Shown: in pieces, positions 46,307-54,923 of the stretch
Layout of the letters: the number at the start of each line of letters is the position of its first letter
Position numbering within the stretch: position 1 is the first letter of the stretch
Assembly: GCF_004217185.1 (NCBI RefSeq)
Contig: NZ_SHKL01000001.1
Location: 4,338,001-4,402,000, forward strand
Direction: 5' to 3'
Source of the DNA: Pseudonocardia sediminis
GTDB taxonomy: Bacteria > Actinomycetota > Actinomycetes > Mycobacteriales > Pseudonocardiaceae
Length of the DNA: 64,000 bases
Program-made: the position numbers and the translations under genes
The notes under the pieces: model-generated
What the model saw: the letters and a program-made list of their open reading frames with translations, nothing else
The model's database searches: none
Told to the model about the DNA's origin: nothing

Positions 46307-47101
46307 ATGCCTGAGATCGCCATACCCCTCGTCCTCCGTGAGGCGCATGATCGATGGATTGCGGACGGCCGGAAAGAGCAAATAGCCATGCGGTGGTACC
46401 CGCGATCCTGGCGTGACCGGCTGGTCGATTACCGATCCGTGCTCGATCAGCTTCCCTCCCAGGTTTGTCGTAGCGACGCGGCCGAGTGGGCTGTCGGCAT
46501 CGACAACGCACACCGCGCCGGCGAGGCGTTCGTCGCGGCGATGGTCTGGGGCTACGGCCCTGTCGGCTACGGCCCCTACCGCACTGCGCGCATCCTCGAG
46601 GAGAACGAGCAGGCTACTGAACGTCTACTGAAGATCGCCGAGCCGGCAGTTGAAGGTGACCGCATGCGAGCCTTCCGGCAAGCAGCGAACTCCCCGCTGA
46701 AGCATCTGGGCGTCGCGTTCGGGACGAAGTTTCTGTATTTCTGCAGTCTCGCGTCCGGCGACGATCGCGCCATCGCACCGGTTCTGGACAGCGTGGTGGC
46801 CGACTGGCTCTCCCAGCACACCCCGTTCTCGCCGAAGATCGACAGCTGGCGTCCGAAAGACTACGAGCGCTATGTCGACCTTCTCCAATGCTGGGCCGAC
46901 CAACTCGACGAGCGCATCGACACCGTCGAGCAGCTGATCTTCGACTCCGAATGGGCCGTCCCCGCCGGCACACGGACACCGACCGCAGACATCGCATCCA
47001 CGCTCGCTCAGCTGCGCCGTCTCGTCAACGACCTCGATCCCGCTGTCACCGACCGCTGCGAACCCCACCTCACCGAGCTACGTGCACTGACTTCCTGCTG
47101 A
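46307..47101 (+). CDS. OGG-fold (8-oxoguanine glycosylase-like) protein of unknown role
   Basis: A 264-residue protein resembling the actinobacterial 'OGG-fold' family. The visible signatures are AAMVWGYGPVGYGPYRTARI and LGVAFGTKFLYFCSLASGDD, separated by a helical segment, as in the helix-hairpin-helix glycosylase fold. No obvious catalytic Lys/Asp assignment can be made by eye. It is divergent from the second GmrSD gene (225 nt between starts) at the edge of the defence region, which suggests a DNA-related job; that is inference. Its stop faces the MFS fusion gene 49 nt away, with an imperfect stem (CTGCC/GGCAG) between them. Confidence 0.65.
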   Translation: MPEIAIPLVLREAHDRWIADGRKEQIAMRWYPRSWRDRLVDYRSVLDQLPSQVCRSDAAEWAVGIDNAHRAGEAFVAAMVWGYGPVGYGPYRTARILEENEQATERLLKIAEPAVEGDRMRAFRQAANSPLKHLGVAFGTKFLYFCSLASGDDRAIAPVLDSVVADWLSQHTPFSPKIDSWRPKDYERYVDLLQCWADQLDERIDTVEQLIFDSEWAVPAGTRTPTADIASTLAQLRRLVNDLDPAVTDRCEPHLTELRALTSC

Positions 47102-47150
47102 AACCCGAGTCTGCCGATGGGCAGGCCCGGGCTGGCAGTCCACCAGGAGG

Positions 47151-49850
47151 TCAAGCCTGCGACACCGACGGCCGTCCCATCTGCAGATCGAGTTGCGCCG
47201 CCTCCCCCGCCGGCACCTCCACCGACGTCGTGACCGGCGCGAACGTGCTCGCCACGACCGTGTAGTCCCCCGCCGGGATCCCGAGGAACGAGTACTTCCC
47301 CGCCCCGTCGGTCATCACCGTGCCGACGACCTCACCGACAGGGCTCAGCGCGGTCACCGTCGCCCCGGCGAGCCCGGCACCGTCCGGACCGGTCACGATC
47401 CCGGCCAGCAGACCCGACGTCGACGACAGCACCAGATCGGCGACCGACGTCGCGCCCGGCTGCACGGACAGCGTGAGCGCGGACGGCTCGTGGTCGGTGG
47501 CGCTCGCGGCGACGGTCGTCGCGCCCGACGGCAGGCCGGCGAGGCGGAACGTCCCGTCGGTGCCCGCCTGCACGCGTCCGACGACCTGGCCCCGCGCGTC
47601 GGTGGCGATCACCAGCGCCTCCGGGATCGGGACGCCGCCGTCGGAGGCGGTGACCGTGCCGGTGACCAGTCCGTTGCCGTCGAGGGCGAAGTCGCGGACC
47701 ACGCCGACGCCGTTGAGCGTCACCGCGGTGACGGCCGGGCGGAAGCCGGGCGCGCTGGCCACCGCGGTGTAGGTACCCGGCGGGAGGCCGTGCAGGGCGT
47801 ACTCGCCGCCGACGGCCGAGGTCCGCGCGACCTGACGGCCGTTGCGGTCGGTCACGGTCACGACGCCGTCGACGCCCACGGCGCCGGAGCCCGCCTGCAA
47901 CCGCCCGAGCAGCTCACCGGCCTCGGCGTGGCGGCGGTCGTCGTCGGCCGCGGCGTTCTGACCGGCGGGCTCGGCGGCGTGGTGACCGGCCCGGGGCACC
48001 GCGGCGGCATCCGCGAGGCCGGCCACGGGAACCGCGGCGGCGGAGGCGCGGGAGGACGACCGGTCCGGGACCTCGTCGTCCGTCACGACCTCGGACATCC
48101 CGGTGACCTCACCGGAGACGGCGGCGAGCTCCCCACCGACCGACTCGTGCTCTCCGGACGGCGCCGATCGACCGCCGGCGAACCACGACGCGACGGCGGC
48201 GACCACGCACGCGATCACGGCGAACCAGAACGCGGCCGCCAGGCCGTCGGCGAAGGGCCCGGAGATCAGCTCCGGGAAGAAGCTGTGCCCGGTCAGGATC
48301 GCGGCCTGGTCCGGGGGCAGCGTGCCCACGGTCGAGCCGAGCAGCTCCTGGATCGGGTTGTAGCCCAGGAACGCCGCGAACAGCACGCCGACCGGGGGCA
48401 GGTTCGCGATCCGGGACGCGTCGGCGGCCGGGACGGCGTGGGCGAGCAGCCCCTGCTTCATCACCGACGGCAGGTTCTGCGACAGCCCGGCGATCATCAG
48501 GCTGAAGAAGAAACCGATCGACAGGACCATCGCCGCGTTCTGGAACGTGGCCGTCATGCCGGCACCCGCGCCGCGGGCGTCACCGGGGAGCGAGTTCATG
48601 ATGTCGGCGCGGTTGGGTGAGGAGAACAGGCCCATGCCCAGGCCGTTGACCAGCAGGATCGCGGCGAACGGGACGTAGCCGAAATTGATCGGCAGGATCT
48701 CCAGCAGCAGGAAGCTGACCGCGGAGATCAGCATGCCGCCGGTGGCGAACCAGCGGGCGCCGTAGCGGTCGCACAGCACGCCGGAGATCGGCGCCGCGAC
48801 GAGGAACCCGACCGTCAGCGGCAGCATGTAGATGCCGGCCCAGAGCGGGGTCTCCTGGAACGAGTAGCCGTGCTGGGGCAGCCAGATCCCCTGCAGCCAG
48901 ATGATCAGGACGAACTGCAGGCCACCGCGTCCCAGCGAGGCCAGCAGGTTGGCCACGTTGCCGAGGGTGAACCGGCGGTTCGCGAACAGCGAGAGCGTGA
49001 ACAGCGGGTTGGCGACCCTGCGCTCGATCAGCACGAACGCGCCGAGCACGATCACGCCGCCGATCAGGCAGGTCAGCACGGTCGGGCTCCCCCAGCCCAT
49101 GACCGACGTGCCGTAGGGCTGGATGCCGTAGGTGATGCCCACCAGCACGGCGATCAGGCCCACCGCGAAGGTGATGTTGCCCCACCAGTCCATCTTCGCC
49201 GGGCGGCGCTCGCCGGTGTCGCGGAGCTTGAGGTAGGCCCACACGGTCCCGAACAGGCCGAACGGCACCGAGACCAGGAAGACGAGCTTCCAGTCGATCG
49301 GTCCGAGCAGGCCGCCGATGACGAGGCCGAAGAACGAGCCGGCGATCGCGGCGACGCCGTTGATGCCCAGTGCCAGACCGCGCTGACGCTGGGGGAACGC
49401 ATCCGTCAGGATCGCCGAGGAGTTCGCCATCAGGAACGCGCCGCCGATGCCCTGCACGATCCGCCAGCCGATCAGCCACAGCGCGGCCGCGTCACCCTGC
49501 TGCCAGGTGAGCCACAGGAAGATCGACGCGACGGTGAAGACCGCGAAGCCCAGGTTGTACATCCTGACCCGGCCGTACATGTCGCCGAGGCGGCCGAACC
49601 CCACCACCAGCACCGCGGTGACGACCAGGAAGCCCATGATCATCCACAGCAGGTAGCTGGTGTTGCCGGGCTCGAGGGGGTTGATGCCGATGCCGCGGAA
49701 GATGTCCGGCAGGGCGATCAGCACGATCGAGGAGTTGATCGTGGCCATGAGCATGCCGAGCGTGGTGTTCGACAGCGCGATCCACTTGTAGTTCGGGCCC
49801 GGTCCGGAGCTCTGCTCCGACGGGCCGGCGACACGGTCGATGACGGCCAC
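47151..49850 (-). CDS. MFS transporter fused to three carboxypeptidase-regulatory-like repeats
   Basis: An 899-residue protein. Residues 1 to about 560 are a 14-helix DHA2/EmrB-type transporter (SNTTLGMLMATINSSIVLIA, GFGRLGDMYGRVRMYNLGFA, GWRIVQGIGGAFLMANSSAI). A linker of about 90 residues leads to three beta-sandwich repeats from about 650 to 895, each with an ExxLxGLPxGxYTxxA pattern: YALHGLPPGTYTAVASAPGF, FRLAGLPSGATTVAASATDH, YSFLGIPAGDYTVVASTFAP. These are carboxypeptidase-regulatory or CNA-B-like folds, usually extracytoplasmic. With an even number of helices the repeats would face the cytoplasm, which is odd. Substrate unknown. A palindromic operator lies just before the start. Confidence 0.88.
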   Translation of the reverse strand: MAVIDRVAGPSEQSSGPGPNYKWIALSNTTLGMLMATINSSIVLIALPDIFRGIGINPLEPGNTSYLLWMIMGFLVVTAVLVVGFGRLGDMYGRVRMYNLGFAVFTVASIFLWLTWQQGDAAALWLIGWRIVQGIGGAFLMANSSAILTDAFPQRQRGLALGINGVAAIAGSFFGLVIGGLLGPIDWKLVFLVSVPFGLFGTVWAYLKLRDTGERRPAKMDWWGNITFAVGLIAVLVGITYGIQPYGTSVMGWGSPTVLTCLIGGVIVLGAFVLIERRVANPLFTLSLFANRRFTLGNVANLLASLGRGGLQFVLIIWLQGIWLPQHGYSFQETPLWAGIYMLPLTVGFLVAAPISGVLCDRYGARWFATGGMLISAVSFLLLEILPINFGYVPFAAILLVNGLGMGLFSSPNRADIMNSLPGDARGAGAGMTATFQNAAMVLSIGFFFSLMIAGLSQNLPSVMKQGLLAHAVPAADASRIANLPPVGVLFAAFLGYNPIQELLGSTVGTLPPDQAAILTGHSFFPELISGPFADGLAAAFWFAVIACVVAAVASWFAGGRSAPSGEHESVGGELAAVSGEVTGMSEVVTDDEVPDRSSSRASAAAVPVAGLADAAAVPRAGHHAAEPAGQNAAADDDRRHAEAGELLGRLQAGSGAVGVDGVVTVTDRNGRQVARTSAVGGEYALHGLPPGTYTAVASAPGFRPAVTAVTLNGVGVVRDFALDGNGLVTGTVTASDGGVPIPEALVIATDARGQVVGRVQAGTDGTFRLAGLPSGATTVAASATDHEPSALTLSVQPGATSVADLVLSSTSGLLAGIVTGPDGAGLAGATVTALSPVGEVVGTVMTDGAGKYSFLGIPAGDYTVVASTFAPVTTSVEVPAGEAAQLDLQMGRPSVSQA

Positions 49851-49863
49851 GACTCCCCCTCCA

Positions 49864-49889
49864 CTAGTTGACTGACGCTAATCAACTAG
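49864..49889. promoter_or_regulatory. Palindromic operator CTAGTTGA-N10-TCAACTAG before the MFS fusion gene
   Basis: A perfect 8-bp inverted repeat 13 nt upstream of the MFS fusion start. A second inverted repeat, GTTGC-N5-GCAAC, lies at 49910-49924. The TTGA/TCAA symmetry resembles MarR-family sites, but no MarR gene is nearby. The position over the start region suggests repression of the transporter. Confidence 0.55.
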
Positions 49890-49952
49890 GAAGCAGGAAA
49901 CACCAGTTCGTTGCACGACGCAACATCGGTGCGCCGGGAAAGCCGGTTCGGC

Positions 49953-50057
49953 CCCGATGCGCGGCTTTGCTCCGCTCCGCGCTCAGTCCCGATGCGCGGC
50001 TCCGCTCCGCTCCGCGCTCAGCCCCGATGCGCGACTCCGCTCCGCTCTGCGCTCAGT
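49953..50057. repeat. Three tandem 35-bp repeats
   Basis: Three head-to-tail units at 49953-49987, 49988-50022 and 50023-50057. Each begins CCCGATGCGCG and ends GCTCAG, differing at only a few positions. The inner part is TCCGCTCCGC-like. There is no spacer, so this is a minisatellite and not a CRISPR. The last unit overlaps the stop codon of the PPOX-fold gene. Confidence 0.9.
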
Positions 50058-50496
50058 GGTTGCCGTAGACCTTCGTCGGACGGACGAGGACGGCGACGCG
50101 GCCCTCGGCGCGCATGGCGGCGTCGTAGGCGTCCCAGTCGTCATGCGTGCCACCGGCGGAGGTGAACACGTCGCGCAGGAGCACCCGGAGGCCCTCGGCG
50201 TCGATGCCGTCGTGGGGGTCGTCGGGGCCGATCAGCTCGCTGATGCCGTCGACGCCGACCCAGCGCCATCCGGCGCGGAAGAGGATCGACGTGGCCGGTC
50301 GCGCGCGGAGTGTGCGCAGCTTGACCGGCCCGTAGGTCACGTATCCGACGACCGGCTCACCGGTGGTCGGATGCTCCAGCACCCCGGCGTTGACCAGGGA
50401 CGAGTGCGGGGTGCCGTCGGCCCGCACGACGCTCACCGAGCACAGGCCGTGCTCGGCGGGGACGATGCGACGGACCGGGTCGAGGTCGGTGCTCAC
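50053..50496 (-). CDS. PPOX-class (pyridoxamine oxidase-fold) F420/flavin-dependent protein
   Basis: A 147-residue split-barrel protein of the F420-type PPOX class common in actinomycetes. Features are an N-terminal RIVPAEHGLCSVSVVRADGT, then VGYVTYGPVKLRTLRARPAT, WRWVGVDGISELIGPDDPHD, and a C-terminal VAVLVRPTKVYGNH. The start is the GTG at 50496 (VSTDLDPVRR); the longer frame upstream runs into the Rpf gene region and is not protein-like. Cofactor and substrate cannot be told from the sequence. Its stop overlaps the third tandem repeat. Confidence 0.8.
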   Translation of the reverse strand: MSTDLDPVRRIVPAEHGLCSVSVVRADGTPHSSLVNAGVLEHPTTGEPVVGYVTYGPVKLRTLRARPATSILFRAGWRWVGVDGISELIGPDDPHDGIDAEGLRVLLRDVFTSAGGTHDDWDAYDAAMRAEGRVAVLVRPTKVYGNH

Positions 50497-50527
50497 ACCG
50501 CGAGTGTGGCACTCACGGGACAGGAGA

Positions 50528-50920
50528 TCAGCGCCAGCCCAGCTTCTTGGTGCACGCCGGCCAGGCCTTCCAGCCCTGCTGGTCCTGCACCTTCTTCGCG
50601 ACCTCGATCTGCTCGGCGCGGGTGGCCTGGTCGGCCGACGGTGCATGCTCCTTGCCGCCGAACTCCTTCCAGGTGGACGGGGTGAACTGCAGGCCGCCCT
50701 TGAAGCCGTTGCCGGTGTCGGCGTCCCAGTTCCCGGTGCTCTCGCAGTGCGCGAGCTTGTCCCAGGTCGACGTCTTCTCGACCGACGGCGCGGCCGGTGC
50801 GGACGGCGCCGCCATCGCGGTGCCGGCGACACCCAGCGGTGCGGCGGCGATCGCGGTCAGCGCACCGGCGCGGGCGACGCGGCGGCCGGTGTTCGTGGGC
50901 TTGCGGTGACGTCCAGCCAT
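50528..50920 (-). CDS. Rpf-like secreted transglycosylase
   Basis: A 130-residue resuscitation-promoting-factor-type protein that cleaves peptidoglycan glycan strands outside the cell. A Sec signal peptide covers about residues 1-38 (RRVARAGALTAIAAAPLGVA, then GTAMAAP). The mature part is one Rpf domain: TWDKLAHCESTGNWDADTGN with the catalytic glutamate in CES, FKGGLQFTPSTWKEFGG, and ATRAEQIEVAKKVQDQQGWK then AWPAC. The Cys pair (AHCES and WPACTKK) fits the domain disulfide. The start ATG at 50920 follows GGAGATC. The 250 bases upstream hold no ORF and no c-di-AMP riboswitch that I could recognise. Confidence 0.92.
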   Translation of the reverse strand: MAGRHRKPTNTGRRVARAGALTAIAAAPLGVAGTAMAAPSAPAAPSVEKTSTWDKLAHCESTGNWDADTGNGFKGGLQFTPSTWKEFGGKEHAPSADQATRAEQIEVAKKVQDQQGWKAWPACTKKLGWR

Positions 50921-51173
50921 GAGGAGATCTCCAACGTGTCAGGGGAGCAGTTCTCGCCGAGCCCGAGGGGGAGCGGTTCGACGACGCGGAGCACCGTAAC
51001 CATTCCGAGATCGTCGGTGACAAGTCGTGTTGCTCCACTGCCGGAGAGTCGCGCTGAGTGGTCACTTGCCCGCGATCGGCGGCGAACGGGCTAACGCTTA
51101 CCGCACGGTGCTCGGCCGAACGGCGGTGGCGCCGTCGTCACCGTTCCGGGTGACCATCCGTCGCGGGCGATCT

Positions 51174-52439
51174 TCAGCTCGACGAACGGGTCGCCGCTCC
51201 GGTTGCGGCCCCGGATTCGATCCGGCGCTCCGTCCGGCTGGGGACGACCCGGCCCAGGACCAGCGCGGACAGGGCGAGCAGCACCACGACCAGGCCGTAG
51301 ACCTCCGCGGTGATCCGCAGCCCGACCGCCGTCGCGGACACCCCCGCGATCACGGCCGGGATACTGAACGCCAGGTAGGCCAGCGTGTAGGTGGCCGCGA
51401 ACAGCTCTCCGCGCTCGTGCGGCGCGGCGATCCGGGCGAGCGTGCCGAACGTCCCGAAGGCCGCCGCACCGAACCCGACGCCGGCCACGAGCGTCCCGGC
51501 GCCGGCCACGATCGTCGCCGCGGCACCGGAGCCCGGCCCCGCGAGCGCGATCCCGACCAGGGTGACGGCCGTCCCGAGCGCCAGCCCGGCCGCGGCGGCG
51601 GGCAGCACCCGACCCGGCTCACGGCCCCGTAGCAGGAACGCGGTCAGCGCACCGGTGCCGCAGAGCATCGTCACGACGAGGCCACCGACGAGGTGGTTGC
51701 GCAGGTCGAACAGCCCGGCCGCCACCGACGGCCCGAGCGAGAGGTACAGCCCACCGAGCGCCCAGCTGGCCAGCAGTACCGGCACGATCGCGAGGAACTC
51801 GGCGCGAATCCGCACCGGCACGCCGACCCGCGGCCGCAGCGACGCCAGCGCGCCCGGCCGTCGCGTGATCGTCTCCGGCATGAGCGCCGCGACCAGCCCG
51901 GCCAGCACCATCCCGGCCAGCAGGATCGCCCACACCAGCTGCGTCGGGGCCGGGGCGAGCTCCACGAGCGCACCGCAGCCCAGCGCACCGAGTCCGAGGC
52001 CGCCCAGCGGCGCGACGCCGTTGATCAGGCCGGCCCGTCCGCGCGCGTGCGGCGGGTCGAGGTCGACGAGGGTGGCGGGCAGCGTCGCCGTCGCCGCACC
52101 GGTCGCGACGCCCTGCACGATCCGGGCCACCAGCAGCATCCCGACGCCGTCGGCGAGCAGGAACAGCAGCAGCGCCACGATCTCCAGCGCGATCGCGCCG
52201 AGGATCACCGGGCGCCGTCCGACATGGTCCGAGAGCGCCCCGACGACCAGCAGTGCCGCGATGAGCGCGAGCACGTACACGGCGAAGACGAGCGTCAGCG
52301 TGAACTCGGTGAACGCGAACCGCTCCTGGTAGACGACGTAGAGCGGGGACGGCGCGCTGGACGCGGCCAAGAACCACACGAACGTCGCGGCCACCGCGAC
52401 GAACGCGACCGGGCGGGAGAGCCGGGCTGGGGCGGACAT
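51174..52439 (-). CDS. MFS transporter, 12-helix DHA1-like
   Basis: A 421-residue inner-membrane protein with about 12 hydrophobic segments. The family signatures are FLAASSAPSPLYVVYQERFA, GALSDHVGRRPVILGAIALE (motif A) and LLVARIVQGVATGAATATLP. Likely a proton-coupled exporter; substrate unknown. The start ATG at 52439 is preceded by AAGGAGCTCCG. It is divergent from the TetR gene with paired direct repeats in the 108-nt gap, so it is very probably the TetR's target. Confidence 0.9.
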   Translation of the reverse strand: MSAPARLSRPVAFVAVAATFVWFLAASSAPSPLYVVYQERFAFTEFTLTLVFAVYVLALIAALLVVGALSDHVGRRPVILGAIALEIVALLLFLLADGVGMLLVARIVQGVATGAATATLPATLVDLDPPHARGRAGLINGVAPLGGLGLGALGCGALVELAPAPTQLVWAILLAGMVLAGLVAALMPETITRRPGALASLRPRVGVPVRIRAEFLAIVPVLLASWALGGLYLSLGPSVAAGLFDLRNHLVGGLVVTMLCGTGALTAFLLRGREPGRVLPAAAAGLALGTAVTLVGIALAGPGSGAAATIVAGAGTLVAGVGFGAAAFGTFGTLARIAAPHERGELFAATYTLAYLAFSIPAVIAGVSATAVGLRITAEVYGLVVVLLALSALVLGRVVPSRTERRIESGAATGAATRSSS

Positions 52440-52459
52440 CGGAGCTCCTTGATGCACGT

Positions 52460-52511
52460 ATCATTGCGTTAAGGGCACGGTAGCACCCTCTTCGCAACAA
52501 TCACTGCGTTA
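52460..52511. promoter_or_regulatory. Two ATCAyTGCGTTA direct repeats between MFS and TetR genes
   Basis: ATCATTGCGTTA (52460-52471) and ATCACTGCGTTA (52500-52511) are exactly 40 bp apart, about four helical turns. CGCA-N8-TGCG symmetry surrounds the second. The place and spacing suit binding by the divergent TetR regulator over both promoters. Confidence 0.6.
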
Positions 52512-52547
52512 GCGGAGCTATTCCCCGAGGAGCGAGAGGAGCACGGT

Positions 52548-53123
52548 GTGACGACGCAGGAGACCCACGGTCCGCGGCAACGCCCGGGCGGGCGGTCGGC
52601 ACGGGTCCGCGCGTCGGTACACCGCGCCGTGGGCGAGCTGCTGACCGAGGGCCCGGCCGAGGCGCTGACGATCCCGGTCGTCGCGGCCCGCGCCGGGGTG
52701 CACCCGACGACGGTCTACCGCCGCTGGCCGTCCCTGGCCGAGCTGCTCGCCGACGTCGCGGCCAGCCGGTTCAGCGGCGACATCGTGGTACCCGACAGCG
52801 GGTCACTGCGGGGGGACCTGGAGCGGTGGGTCACCGACGTCGCCACCGACCTCGCCGACCCGGACGTCCTCGCACTGATGCGCGCGGCCGTCGGAGCGGC
52901 CGGACCGGACGGCGGCGACGCCTGCGTCGCCGACCGGCACGCCCAGCTCACCGCGATGCTGGACCGCGAGCGCGCCCGCGGCGGCACCGGCACCCCGAGC
53001 ACCGAGGAGACCGCGGACGCGCTGCTCGGCCCGCTCTACTACCGCGCGGTGTTCACCTCGCGCCCCGGCGAGCCCGACTGGGCCCGCGGCCTGGTCGAGC
53101 GCCTGCTCGCCGGGCGCGGCTGA
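52548..53123 (+). CDS. TetR family transcriptional regulator
   Basis: A 191-residue TetR repressor. The DNA-binding helix-turn-helix is ALTIPVVAARAGVHPTTVYR then RWPSLAELL (residues about 43-72). The C-terminal region (LRGDLERWVTDVATDLADPD onwards) is the ligand and dimer domain of the TetR_C_11-like type. The start is the GTG at 52548 after GAGAGGAGC. It probably represses itself and the divergent MFS exporter. The inducer is unknown. Confidence 0.9.
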   Translation: MTTQETHGPRQRPGGRSARVRASVHRAVGELLTEGPAEALTIPVVAARAGVHPTTVYRRWPSLAELLADVAASRFSGDIVVPDSGSLRGDLERWVTDVATDLADPDVLALMRAAVGAAGPDGGDACVADRHAQLTAMLDRERARGGTGTPSTEETADALLGPLYYRAVFTSRPGEPDWARGLVERLLAGRG

Positions 53124-53147
53124 GCCCCCGCGCCCCGGCGACGGGCC

Positions 53148-54077
53148 TCACCCCAGCGCGGCGCGCAGGGCCTTCGCCGAGTGGTCGAGCACCTCGCGGG
53201 CGGGGTCGAGCACCCCGGCCATCTGGATGAAGCCGTGGAACAGGCCGTCGACGGGCAGGTGCTCGGCGGCGACGCCGGCCTCGGCCAGCTTCGCGGCGTA
53301 GGCGGCGCCCTGGTCGCGCAGCGGGTCGAACTCGGCGGTGACGACCAGCGCCGGCGGCAGGCCGGAGAGGTCCTTCGCCCGCAGCGGCGACATCCGCGGG
53401 TCCATGCCGTCGTCGGGCCCGGACTGGTAGAAGCCGGTGAACCACTCCATCCAGGCGCGCGAGAGCATCGGGCCCTTGGCGTTCTGCTTCATCGACGGGC
53501 TGTCGTCGTGCCGGTCGGTGGCCGGGTAGAGCAGCAGCTGGAACCCGATCGCGGGCCCGCCAGAGTCCCGGGCGATCTGCGAGACGACGGCGGCCAGGTT
53601 CCCCCCGGCGCTGTCCCCTCCGACGGCCAGGCGCGCCGGGTCCCCGCCGTACCCGGAGATCGTCGCAGCGGCCCAGACGACCGCGGCGTAGGCGTCGTCG
53701 ACCGCGGCCGGGAACCTGTGCTCCGGCGCGAGCCGGTAGTCCACCGACGCGACGACGGCACCGGCGCGGCGGGCCAGCGAGCGGCAGACGCCGTCGTGGC
53801 TGTCCAGGTCGCCGATCACCCATCCCCCGCCGTGGAAGAACACCAGCACGGGGAAGGGACCGTCACCCACGGGCACGTAGACCCGGACCGGGATGTCCCC
53901 GGCGGGCCCGGGCGCGGTGGTGTTCTCCACCCGCGCGACCTCCTCGGGCGGGCCGCCCAGCTCACCCAGGTCGCCGATCAGGGCGCGGTTCTGCGCGACG
54001 GTCATGCTCTCCGGAGCGGGCATCGCCTGCTCGGCCATCTGCTTGAGCAACGCTTCGGCCTGCGGGTGCAGCGGCAC
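53148..54077 (-). CDS. Alpha/beta hydrolase, hormone-sensitive lipase type esterase
   Basis: A 309-residue HSL-family (type IV) esterase. The oxyanion motif is FFHGGGWVIGDLDSHD, the nucleophile motif is VGGDSAGGNLAAVV, the acid is in TAEFDPLRDQG and the histidine is in DGLFHGFIQM. All three catalytic residues are present. The GTG at 54077 is chosen because AAGGAG lies 8 nt upstream; the open frame runs 34 codons further without support. There is no signal peptide, so it is cytoplasmic. It is convergent with the TetR gene. Substrate (short-chain esters or acylglycerols) is inferred from family. Confidence 0.92.
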   Translation of the reverse strand: MPLHPQAEALLKQMAEQAMPAPESMTVAQNRALIGDLGELGGPPEEVARVENTTAPGPAGDIPVRVYVPVGDGPFPVLVFFHGGGWVIGDLDSHDGVCRSLARRAGAVVASVDYRLAPEHRFPAAVDDAYAAVVWAAATISGYGGDPARLAVGGDSAGGNLAAVVSQIARDSGGPAIGFQLLLYPATDRHDDSPSMKQNAKGPMLSRAWMEWFTGFYQSGPDDGMDPRMSPLRAKDLSGLPPALVVTAEFDPLRDQGAAYAAKLAEAGVAAEHLPVDGLFHGFIQMAGVLDPAREVLDHSAKALRAALG

Positions 54078-54187
54078 CGTGCGGCTCCTTCCGACGCCGG
54101 GCGCCCACCGTCGGGCCCCCTCCCCGCGCATCATGCGCCGCCACGCCGTCACGGGTACAGCGCCCGCGCCGGTGATCACAACGCGGA

Positions 54188-54220
54188 ACGGCCCCGGACC
54201 AGGTCGTGGTCCGGGGCCGT
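54188..54220 (-). terminator. Terminator downstream of dps
   Basis: A perfect 14-bp stem (ACGGCCCCGGACCA at 54188-54201, TGGTCCGGGGCCGT at 54207-54220) with a 5-nt loop, 38 nt past the dps stop in the direction of transcription. There is no T tract, as is common in actinomycetes. Confidence 0.8.
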
Positions 54221-54258
54221 GCGCGTGGGAGATCAGCCCGTGACGGGCGTGATCATGG

Positions 54259-54750
54259 TCAGGCGGTCTCGTCGTAGCCCGAGGCCTGGGCCTGCCACAT
54301 CCAGCGGTCCTGCTCCAGCACGCGGGCGATCTCGATGAAGAGGTCCTGCGTGACCGGGTCGGTCTTGTCGGTCTCGTCGATTCGCGGGCGCAGGCGCTGC
54401 ACGGCGGCGTCGACGGCCTCGAAGATCGTCACGACGGTGTCGCGGTCGGAGACCCAGCCCTGCGGGAACTCCGGGATGCCGGTGGTCTTGGCGACCGTGG
54501 TGGAGCGACCGTCCGGGGAGACACCGATCGCGGCGGCACGCTCGGCCGCGCTGTCGGTGTAGGTGCGGGCGGTGGTGACCAGCTCGTCGAGGTGCAGGTG
54601 CACGTCGCGGAACTGACGGCCGACCAGGTTCCAGTGCGCCTGCTTGGCGACCAGGGAGAGGTCGATCAGGTCCACGACGGTGTCCTGCAGCGCGCGACCG
54701 GTGATGTCGCGGGCTCCGTCGTCGAGCGGGCTCGTGATGGGTGCAGCCAT
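54259..54750 (-). CDS. dps: Dps DNA-protection ferritin
   Basis: A 163-residue Dps miniferritin that stores iron, consumes peroxide and protects DNA in stationary phase. The inter-subunit ferroxidase ligands are all present with the same spacing as E. coli Dps: H39 (KQAHWNL), H51 and D55 (DVHLHLDE), D66 and E70 (YTDSAAERAA). The N-terminal tail is short and not strongly basic, so direct DNA binding may be weak. The ATG at 54750 is preceded by AAGGAGCC. It is a single gene with a strong terminator behind it. Confidence 0.96.
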   Translation of the reverse strand: MAAPITSPLDDGARDITGRALQDTVVDLIDLSLVAKQAHWNLVGRQFRDVHLHLDELVTTARTYTDSAAERAAAIGVSPDGRSTTVAKTTGIPEFPQGWVSDRDTVVTIFEAVDAAVQRLRPRIDETDKTDPVTQDLFIEIARVLEQDRWMWQAQASGYDETA

Positions 54751-54923
54751 GGTGAGTGGCTCCTTCCTAGCGTCGTTCGGTGCGCACCGGATCTGCGGCG
54801 CGGCACACCGTGTACAGCGTCCGATGGCCCCACAGACATTCCCGGTGGGGCCCGTTCCACACCCCGACGTGACCGGTCACGCACTCGCCAAGGCATGCCT
54901 GACCTGGGTGCCTGACCTGGGTG

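Noticed and set aside
49953..50057. CRISPR array
   Set aside because: The repeat units abut directly with no unique spacers, and no cas genes are present.
50921..51173. c-di-AMP (ydaO) riboswitch upstream of the Rpf-like gene
   Set aside because: Such switches often precede rpf genes in actinomycetes, but the conserved core could not be found in this region.
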